From UMGS1696 sp045643285 (GTDB lineage Bacteria > Bacillota > Clostridia > Oscillospirales > CAG-272): a stretch of 13,639 nt of DNA. Where the stretch lies: contig JAZUKN010000021.1 in NCBI GenBank assembly GCA_045643285.1, positions 1 through 13,639 on the forward strand. Reading direction: 5' to 3'. Of the stretch, positions 1 through 5,095 are shown one piece after another. The notes beneath the pieces were generated by a model, which had not been told where the DNA came from, did not search any database, and saw only the letters and a program-made list of their open reading frames with translations. The translations under genes and the position numbers were made by a program. Position 1 is the stretch's first letter. The number at the start of each line of letters is the position of its first letter.

Positions 1-499
1 TTCCGGATACTGCGGCAACTATCTGGTTTTCCGTTGACGATGACGTGAGCATTCCTATGGAGAGGAAAGATGCACCCATAAGCAGGAATGCAATATATCC
101 GCCTGCTATTGCCAGCCACGGAACAGTACCGCTTTTGCCCACAATCAAAGCCATTATAATAGGATAAATTGTTGTCATAAGAACCATAATCGCAAACACG
201 GTAAATGCGGCAAGGAATTTTCCGATTACAACCTGCCAAAGAGAGATGGGGGATGTACGGAGAAGAACCTCAGTGCCGTTTTTCTTTTCGTCCGCAAGAA
301 GTTTCATCGTGATAATAGGGCAAAGGAACACAAGATAAGTTGTAAGTCCGGAAAGAGTCGATTCAAATTCCACGCTTCCCGAGTAAATATTTACTCTCCA
401 GAAAAAATATCCGGTGAGTACCATAAAAAATCCGATAATACAATATGCAACGGGAGAACGGAAATATGCCGCTACTTCTCTTTTATAAATTGTCTTCAT
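1..499 (-). CDS. ABC-2 type permease, GldF-like (partial, runs off the left edge)
   Basis: Membrane subunit of an ABC exporter; substrate unknown. The ORF track does not list it, but reading the minus strand from the ATG at 499 gives 166 residues with no stop. It begins MKTIYKREVAAYFRSPVAYC, the usual GldF/ABC-2 opening (a cytosolic 'FKRE..SYF.SP.AY' helix, then TM1). TM segments lie at about residues 18-36, 52-66, 98-120 and 128-155. The sequence 'LLADEKKNGTEVLLRTSPIS' at about 68-87 matches the conserved cytoplasmic coupling loop after TM2 of GldF-like permeases. The start is supported by an AAAGGGGA Shine-Dalgarno overlapping the end of the ATPase gene, with only 4 nt between stop and start, so the two genes are translationally linked. 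A GldG-like partner would be expected next, outside the window. Family assignment is firm; substrate and physiological role are not readable. Confidence 0.85.
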   Translation of the reverse strand, partial: MKTIYKREVAAYFRSPVAYCIIGFFMVLTGYFFWRVNIYSGSVEFESTLSGLTTYLVFLCPIITMKLLADEKKNGTEVLLRTSPISLWQVVIGKFLAAFTVFAIMVLMTTIYPIIMALIVGKSGTVPWLAIAGGYIAFLLMGASFLSIGMLTSSSTENQIVAAVSG

Positions 500-503
500 T
501 TTC

Positions 504-1211
504 TCATATTCCCCTTTCCGTATTGTCTTTTGAAGTGATTTCAAGGAATGTTTCCTCAAGGGTTTTGGCCTCTGCTCTCATTTCCACAATGGGATATCCG
601 GCCTGCGCCATTGCCGAGAAAATATCTTTGCGGACATCAAATTCGGCTCTTGACTCAACTTTGAATACGGCAAATTCCCCGGAAGTTCTCAGGAGTTCGG
701 CATTTTTCACACCCCTTATATTTCTCAGAATGGAACTGCACTCTGCTTTGGGGCCCGCAACCGTAACATTGATTGAGGTTGCTTTCGCCCCCGTGACGGC
801 TCCCGCAAAATCAGCGACGGCACCTTGAGCCGCAACTTTTCCTTTGTTGATTATTACAACCGATGAGCACACCGCCGTAACCTCGGGCAGAATATGTGTG
901 CTGAGAATTACGGTATGGCTTCCTCCGAGAGCGGCAATAAGTTTTCTTATTTCCACAATCTGCTTCGGGTCAAGTCCTACGGTAGGTTCATCGAGGATAA
1001 GTATTTTGGGGTCTCCCACCATGGCTGCGGCAAGACCCACTCTCTGTCTGTAACCTTTTGAAAGGTTTTTGACGAGTCTGCCCTTCATTTCGCCTATTTT
1101 AACAAGTTCGCTGCACGCAATGATAACACCGTTGTCGTCGATGACACCGACCACCCGGTCAACGGCATCTCTCATCTGATGAATTATTCCCTGAAAAAGA
1201 CGGTTAGACAT
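504..1211 (-). CDS. Chimeric ABC transporter ATPase: diacid-recognition N-terminus fused to C-terminal half of a GldA-like ATPase
   Basis: From about residue 45 to 235 (ATG at 1211) this is the C-terminal part of a GldA-like ABC ATPase: signature LSKGYRQRVG, Walker B ILILDEP, D-loop VGLDP and H-loop STHIL, then the usual C-terminal domain. The first ~41 residues (MSNRLFQGIIHQMRDAVD..., ending near KIGE) are not ABC-like. They match the opening of sugar-diacid-recognition (Diacid_rec, CdaR/PucR-type) regulators. The Walker A P-loop and Q-loop, normally in the first ~90 residues, are absent, and the protein is about 70 residues shorter than a normal GldA. The join falls near nt 1080-1091. ATG 1211 is preferred over GTG 1220 because GGAAGG lies 8 nt upstream of it. 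Without a P-loop this subunit should not hydrolyse ATP alone. Either a real deletion fused two neighbouring genes in frame, or the assembly joined two loci. Confidence 0.8.
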   Translation of the reverse strand: MSNRLFQGIIHQMRDAVDRVVGVIDDNGVIIACSELVKIGEMKGRLVKNLSKGYRQRVGLAAAMVGDPKILILDEPTVGLDPKQIVEIRKLIAALGGSHTVILSTHILPEVTAVCSSVVIINKGKVAAQGAVADFAGAVTGAKATSINVTVAGPKAECSSILRNIRGVKNAELLRTSGEFAVFKVESRAEFDVRKDIFSAMAQAGYPIVEMRAEAKTLEETFLEITSKDNTERGI

Positions 1212-1258
1212 AAACTGCACCTTCCACGAATAAATTATTCTTTGTAAATACTTACTAT

Positions 1259-1287
1259 ATTTTACACGATAATTTGTATTTTTTCAA
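1259..1287 (-). promoter_or_regulatory. Sigma-A type promoter for the chimeric ATPase operon
   Basis: On the minus strand TTGAAA (1282-1287) is followed by a 17-bp spacer and TAAAAT (1259-1264). The predicted start of transcription is near 1252, about 40 nt before ATG 1211. Because it lies beyond the fusion point, it is probably the promoter of the regulator whose 5' end was captured. Confidence 0.65.
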
Positions 1288-1403
1288 TAGTAAAATAAGT
1301 ATTTTTTATAAAAAAAAGAGTTTTTTTTAGTAAAAAAGCAATATTTCCAACAAAAACAGGCGTTTTAATAACGATACCGTTATACCTCCGAAACAAAAAC
1401 GAC

Positions 1404-1434
1404 GGTCTGAGGTTTTCTTAAAACTTCAGACCGT
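1404..1434 (-). terminator. Rho-independent terminator after the small membrane protein gene (bidirectional)
   Basis: A 14-bp stem (1404-1417 with 1421-1434, one G-T wobble) closes a 3-nt loop. Reading minus it is followed by TCGTTTTTGTTT, about 20 nt after the stop of the 149-residue gene. Reading plus it is followed by TTTTATTTT, so it could stop transcription from both sides. It insulates the ABC operon from rsmE transcription. Confidence 0.8.
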
Positions 1435-1454
1435 TTTATTTTGACTGAATCCGA

Positions 1455-1904
1455 TTATTTCTTGTACATCAAAATAGTGTAGATGTAGTAAACCGCGAAG
1501 AGGACGCTTACGACTATCGTCATCGTCCAGAAGAGATACGGTGCGGCGATGAATCTGTCAAGGAATGCGGCTGTTACCGCGAGGTAAAGCGCAACTGCGA
1601 AGATCATAAGAGGAGTCATGATGTGCGCGGACGTGTCGACTTTCTTCACTATCATGATGACTGCATATACTGCCGCCAGAAGTACGAGAGCCGCGCAGAC
1701 GTATTTGACTATCGGGAGAACACTGAAATGGAAGTAGAGTCCTTCGGACGGCTCGAGCTTCGAGAGTGTGGAAAGCGCGCATCCGACTGCAATATCAACC
1801 AATAATATGATAAGAATACGGATGGCCACGATAGTCGAAGCCTTATCCTTATCGAGGGACATCATTTTGTTTTTGATGACTGCATTCTTCTTTGCCATAT
1901 CCAT
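1455..1904 (-). CDS. Hypothetical four-helix membrane protein, 149 aa
   Basis: I do not recognise a family. A Lys-rich N-terminus (residues 4-20) is followed by four hydrophobic segments at about 24-47, 62-86, 95-115 and 123-147, separated by short loops, with a Lys-Lys end. The short basic N-terminus and C-terminus suggest both ends are cytoplasmic. There are no Cys pairs, charged residues within helices or motifs suggesting an enzyme or transporter. It lies 94 nt downstream of rsmE with no terminator between, so it is probably co-transcribed; a weak alternative -35 (CTGACA) exists just after the rsmE stop. The only good Shine-Dalgarno (AAAGGAG, 1940-1946) is 35 nt from the ATG at 1904, and a perfect 8-bp hairpin lies between them; see the separate entry. 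ATG 1898 is a possible second start. Confidence 0.75.
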   Translation of the reverse strand: MDMAKKNAVIKNKMMSLDKDKASTIVAIRILIILLVDIAVGCALSTLSKLEPSEGLYFHFSVLPIVKYVCAALVLLAAVYAVIMIVKKVDTSAHIMTPLMIFAVALYLAVTAAFLDRFIAAPYLFWTMTIVVSVLFAVYYIYTILMYKK

Positions 1905-1912
1905 TTCACGGT

Positions 1913-1946
1913 AAACAGTCTGCTGTAAGCGACTGTTTTCTCCTTT
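1913..1946 (-). promoter_or_regulatory. Shine-Dalgarno separated from its start codon by a hairpin
   Basis: Minus strand: AAAGGAG (1940-1946), one base, then an 8-bp perfect stem (AAACAGTC at plus 1913-1920 pairs with GACTGTTT at 1931-1938, 10-nt loop), then 8 nt to ATG 1904. The linear gap is 35 nt; with the hairpin folded out it is 9 nt, an ideal spacing. No in-frame ATG, GTG or TTG lies closer to the Shine-Dalgarno. Confidence 0.6.
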
Positions 1947-1998
1947 CAGACTTTCAAATAATATTGATAATATAAGATAAATAATTTGTCAGGAAATC

Positions 1999-2739
1999 TT
2001 ACTGCATTTCGTACTTATATGAAACACAGGCGAGAACGAACGGTGCCGCCGTTTCTGTCCTCAGAATACGTTTTCCGAGTCCGGTGAGGAGCATTCGGGC
2101 GTCTCTTGCGGCAGTAACTTCGTCGTCCGAAAATCCGCCCTCGGGTCCTATGACCACGGAAACCGATTCCGGCTTTTTGCATTCTTCTGTCAGGAGGCTG
2201 AGCGGTTTTGTCCCCTCTCCCTCATAACAGAACAGCGGAAGCGATGCTTCTGCAGCTTCCTTCACGGCATCCGAAAACCTCATCGGTTCTCTGACCGTCG
2301 GGATCTTTCCGCGTCCGCACTGTTTTGACGCTTCGTAGACTATTCTCTGCCAGCGCGCGAGTTTTTTTTCGTATTCCTTCTTTTCAAGTGTGACGACGCA
2401 CCGCGACGAAATAATCGGAACAAATTCCGTAGCGCCGAGTTCGGTAGCTTTCTGAAGCACCGTATCAAAGCGGTCTCCCTTGACAAGCGCCTGATACACA
2501 GTCACGCTGTACGGCGGCTCGGTAAGTGAATCCCGCGTATCCTTTACGTCGCACACCACCGTGTCACCGATCGAGCGTATCTCAGTGAAAAAGTCGCGTC
2601 CGTTTCCGTCACACACCGTAAGCGCGTCACCGGGTTTCATTCTTAGTACCCGTGAAATGTGCGCCGCGTCGTCTCCGGAAATCAGAACTGTCTTTCCGTC
2701 TTCCGAAAAGCATCCGGAATCTGCAAAAAATCTCGGCAT
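1999..2739 (-). CDS. rsmE: 16S rRNA (uracil1498-N3)-methyltransferase RsmE
   Basis: SPOUT-class methyltransferase that methylates N3 of U1498 in 16S rRNA, using S-adenosylmethionine, in the cytoplasm. Its 246 residues are the normal family length. An N-terminal PUA-like RNA-binding domain (about 1-70; opening PRFFADSG, 'HISRVLRMKPGD' around 27-38) precedes the knotted SPOUT domain. The SAM-binding signatures VVIGPEGGFS (195-204) and LGKRILRTETA (221-231) are intact. ATG 2739 is supported by AAGGACAG 4 nt upstream and by matching the family N-terminus. Its own consensus promoter lies at 2813-2841. In many Firmicutes rsmE follows prmA; here it is instead first in its operon, divergent from the uracil permease, with a small membrane protein gene downstream. 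Identification is firm. Confidence 0.96.
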   Translation of the reverse strand: MPRFFADSGCFSEDGKTVLISGDDAAHISRVLRMKPGDALTVCDGNGRDFFTEIRSIGDTVVCDVKDTRDSLTEPPYSVTVYQALVKGDRFDTVLQKATELGATEFVPIISSRCVVTLEKKEYEKKLARWQRIVYEASKQCGRGKIPTVREPMRFSDAVKEAAEASLPLFCYEGEGTKPLSLLTEECKKPESVSVVIGPEGGFSDDEVTAARDARMLLTGLGKRILRTETAAPFVLACVSYKYEMQ

Positions 2740-2812
2740 TGTCTGTCCTTAACGGTTTCTGTTTCTCCGCACACCAAGCCAATATAGCATAGCGTACCTT
2801 TATAGCTTAAAC

Positions 2813-2841
2813 ATTCTACCACAAAAATTCCTTTTTGTCAA
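2813..2841 (-). promoter_or_regulatory. Consensus promoter of rsmE
   Basis: Minus strand TTGACA (2836-2841), exactly 17 bp, TAGAAT (2813-2818). Transcription should start near 2806, giving a leader of about 67 nt before ATG 2739. Confidence 0.85.
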
Positions 2842-2973
2842 ACAATTTTCCGTATTTTTTTGAGATATTTTATAAAAGTCTGCATTTATTCCGCAAAAAT
2901 GTCTAAAATTTCACCCGTTTTTCCGTCAAAAATCATAAACCGTCATAAATTCGCAATAATTTCAAAAAATCTA

Positions 2974-3002
2974 TTGACAGTGAGTCGGCGTTGTGATATA
3001 CT
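2974..3002 (+). promoter_or_regulatory. Consensus promoter of the uracil permease
   Basis: TTGACA (2974-2979), a 17-bp spacer and TATACT (2997-3002). The start of transcription should be near 3009, so the transcript begins just ahead of the PyrR-binding hairpin. It is divergent from the rsmE promoter, with about 130 bp of AT-rich DNA between them. Confidence 0.9.
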
Positions 3003-3016
3003 CTTCCCGAAAACGA

Positions 3017-3113
3017 ACTTTAAGGCGGTACAGAGATACCGGCAAGGTCGACACATACATCATATTTATATACGGATGATACTGTCATACCTTGCGAAGG
3101 GTATGACTTTTTT
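3017..3113 (+). promoter_or_regulatory. PyrR-dependent attenuation leader (pyrimidine-sensing)
   Basis: Three mutually exclusive structures are visible. (1) PyrR-binding anti-antiterminator: lower stem ACTTT (3017-3021) with AAGGT (3044-3048), a purine-rich internal bulge, upper stem GGTA/TACC (3027-3030/3037-3040) and hexaloop CAGAGA, the CNGNGA-type loop bound by PyrR. (2) Antiterminator: GCAAGGT (3042-3048) pairs with ACCTTGC (3089-3095). (3) Terminator: GTCATACC (3084-3091) with GGTATGAC (3100-3107), followed by six T (3108-3113). By the known PyrR mechanism, high UMP favours PyrR binding, which frees the terminator and shuts off the permease. pyrR itself is not in the window. The terminator ends about 48 nt before the permease start. 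Confidence 0.88.
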
Positions 3114-3161
3114 ACTGCCGTGAGTCCGCGAATCAAATTTCATTTTTCGGAGGAAGTTTCA

Positions 3162-4535
3162 ATGAAACTCTATTACCAGCCGAGCGACAAGCCCTCATTC
3201 GGCAAAACGCTCATCTTCGCGTTCCAGCAGCTTCTCGCAATCCTCGCAGCAACGATCGTAGTTCCGCTCATCATCAACGGCAACACCGCCGATATGACGG
3301 CAAGTGCAAACATGAGCCAGGCAGCCGCTCTGTTCGGCGCAGGCGTAGGTACGCTCGTATATCTGCTCTTCACGAAATTCAAGAGCCCCGTATTCCTCGG
3401 TTCTTCGTTCGCATTCCTCGGCTCGATGACAGCAGCATTCGCAGGTGCCGTTTCCGCTCAGGCAGGCTACCTAGGACTGATCATCGGCGCGCTCTTCGCA
3501 GGTCTCGTTTATGTAGTGATCGCAATCGTAGTCAAGCTCGCAGGCGTCAACTGGGTTAACAAGCTCATGCCGGCAGTTGTTATAGGCCCGACAGTAGCTA
3601 TCATCGGTCTGTCTCTTGCAGGCAATGCGGTCGGCGACCTCACAACAGGCAAGCTCGTAGTTGAAGGCGCACAGGCCGCTCATCCTTATGTATGCCTCAT
3701 CTGCGGTATCGTAACACTCGCAGTAACGATCCTCTGCTCTGTATTCGGCAAAAAAACACTGAAGATGATCCCGTTCATCATCGGTATCCTCGCAGGTTAC
3801 GTTGCAGCAACGATCTTCACGGTGATCGGTCTTCTTACAGACAATCTCGCGCTCCAGGTAATGGACTTCTCCGTATTCTCCGGAATGAAAATATTCGCAG
3901 TTCCCGAATTCACATTCCTCGAAGGAATCAAGGGATTCAAGGACATTGACGCTCAGTACATCCTCACGGTAGCAATCGCGTACATCCCCGTCGCATTCGT
4001 AGTATTCGCTGAACACATCGCAGACCACAAGAACCTTTCCTCTATCATTGAGAAAGACCTTCTCGAAGAACCCGGTCTTCACAGAACTCTTCTCGGTGAC
4101 GGCGTAGGCTCAATGGCAGGCGCTCTCTTCGGTGGCTGCCCGAACACAACATACGGCGAGTCCGTAGGCTGTGTTGCCATCTCCGGTAACGCATCCGTTA
4201 TCACGATCTTCACAACCGCTATCATGGCGATCGTGATCTCGTTCTTCGGACCGTTCGTAACATTCCTTTCCACGATCCCGAACTGCGTAATGGGCGGCGT
4301 CTGCATGACACTGTACGGCTTCATCGCAGTATCCGGTCTCAAGATGGTACAGAAAGTTGACCTTGAAGACAACAAGAATCTGTTCGTAGTTTCCGTTATC
4401 CTCATCGCAGGTATCGGCGGTCTCTCCCTCACATTCGGCAAGGTAACGATCACATCCATCGCCTGCGCTCTCATCCTCGGCATACTCACAAACGTAATGC
4501 TCTCCGGGAAGAAAGCAGACAAGGAAGAGAAGTAA
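3162..4535 (+). CDS. uraA: Uracil permease, NCS2 family (UraA/PyrP)
   Basis: Proton-coupled uracil uptake across the cytoplasmic membrane, feeding pyrimidine salvage. The 457 residues are rich in hydrophobic helices, as expected for the 14-TM NCS2 fold. Two signature glutamates are present: E284 in FAEHIADH and E333 in NTTYGESVG. They are 49 residues apart, as are the substrate-binding E241 and E290 of E. coli UraA. The start at 3162 is chosen because GGAGGA lies 8 nt upstream and MKLYYQPSDKPSFGKT fits the family N-terminus; the 14 extra in-frame residues from 3120 overlap the leader. The PyrR leader upstream supports uracil over xanthine or urate as substrate. Codon use is strongly biased to ATC, CTC, TTC, GCA and GTA, consistent with high expression. 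It is the only plus-strand gene and ends in its own terminator. Confidence 0.95.
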   Translation: MKLYYQPSDKPSFGKTLIFAFQQLLAILAATIVVPLIINGNTADMTASANMSQAAALFGAGVGTLVYLLFTKFKSPVFLGSSFAFLGSMTAAFAGAVSAQAGYLGLIIGALFAGLVYVVIAIVVKLAGVNWVNKLMPAVVIGPTVAIIGLSLAGNAVGDLTTGKLVVEGAQAAHPYVCLICGIVTLAVTILCSVFGKKTLKMIPFIIGILAGYVAATIFTVIGLLTDNLALQVMDFSVFSGMKIFAVPEFTFLEGIKGFKDIDAQYILTVAIAYIPVAFVVFAEHIADHKNLSSIIEKDLLEEPGLHRTLLGDGVGSMAGALFGGCPNTTYGESVGCVAISGNASVITIFTTAIMAIVISFFGPFVTFLSTIPNCVMGGVCMTLYGFIAVSGLKMVQKVDLEDNKNLFVVSVILIAGIGGLSLTFGKVTITSIACALILGILTNVMLSGKKADKEEK

Positions 4536-4562
4536 GTTTTATAAAACATAAAACAGAAAAAG

Positions 4563-4594
4563 CCCGAACACAGAAATGCGTTCGGGTTGTTTTT
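4563..4594 (+). terminator. Rho-independent terminator of the uracil permease gene
   Basis: CCCGAAC (4563-4569) pairs with GTTCGGG (4580-4586). The stem extends to 10 bp with one mismatch around a GAAA loop, and is followed by TTGTTTTTAT. It starts 28 nt after the stop codon. Confidence 0.9.
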
Positions 4595-4601
4595 ATACCG
4601 T

Positions 4602-5066
4602 AAGGGAGGGGCTTTCCCCTCCCGGCGAATGAGACGCACAATTCCTACGGCTACAAACCGCACGAACGCCGCAAAAAGCCTCCCTCCGAGAGGGAGGTGG
4701 CACGGCTTGCCGTGACGGAAGGAGAATGGCGAGACTTTTGCGGCAAAAAGAAGAAAACGTCTGCGACGTTTTCGATTTATTCTTTTTGTCCTGACGGACG
4801 GTCGCATAAGCCGAGTTCACTCCGTGAACTCGTCGAGATGCTCCGCATCTCGGTTGGACACCTCCGTTGCCGGGTCCTTATGAATCCAGGCAACTTAGGG
4901 GGAAGGTCGCTTCGCTCTATTCACGCCTACCGACTTCGTAAACGAAGTCGTCGAGATGCTTCGCATCTCGGTTGAACCCCTTTGTTACAAAGTTACTGCA
5001 AATTTTATGATTCTTTTGTCCAATTCTTCATTCTTCATTATTCATCATTCATCATTCATTATACTC
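4602..5066 (+). repeat. Hairpin-rich intergenic repeat element, copy A
   Basis: This non-coding stretch between convergent genes is a string of short perfect hairpins: 4604-4623 (8 bp, GGGAGGGG arm), 4679-4697 (8 bp, CCTCCCTC arm), 4701-4714 (6 bp), 4753-4773 (9 bp, GAAAACGTC arm), 4789-4800 (GTCC/GGAC), 4812-4832 (9 bp, CGAGTTCAC arm), 4834-4852 (8 bp, CGAGATGC arm), 4931-4950 (8 bp, CGACTTCG arm) and 4952-4970 (8 bp, the CGAGATGC arm again). Most have TCC, TTC or TGC triloops. It ends in a tract of TTCATTA/TTCATCA heptads (about 5026-5061). From about 4740 onward it matches 13262-13530 in the same order and orientation. ORFs crossing it have no Shine-Dalgarno or recognisable protein, so I call no gene here. 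Confidence 0.75.
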
Positions 5067-5092
5067 AAAAAGGACGTTTGCACGTCCTTTTT
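5067..5092 (-). terminator. Rho-independent terminator of the radical SAM gene
   Basis: An 11-bp perfect stem (AAAAAGGACGT 5067-5077 with 5082-5092) around a 4-nt loop; the A/T ends supply the U-tract in either direction. It begins 4 nt past the stop codon of the radical SAM gene, directly beside the end of repeat copy A. Confidence 0.88.
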
Positions 5093-5095
5093 GGT

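Noticed and set aside
3471..4082. 203-residue minus-strand frame rich in Cys, Asp and Glu, opposite the uracil permease
   Set aside because: It is antisense to a firmly identified gene whose strong codon bias leaves the opposite frame free of stops. No Shine-Dalgarno and no recognisable protein.
4079..4807. 242-residue minus-strand frame running from the permease 3' end into the repeat
   Set aside because: Antisense to the permease and crossing its terminator; Arg/Pro-rich shadow sequence with no homology I recognise.
4812..4970. Regularly recurring short palindromes resembling a CRISPR array
   Set aside because: Repeats are 17-20 bp perfect hairpins of differing sequence without constant-length spacers, and no cas genes are present.
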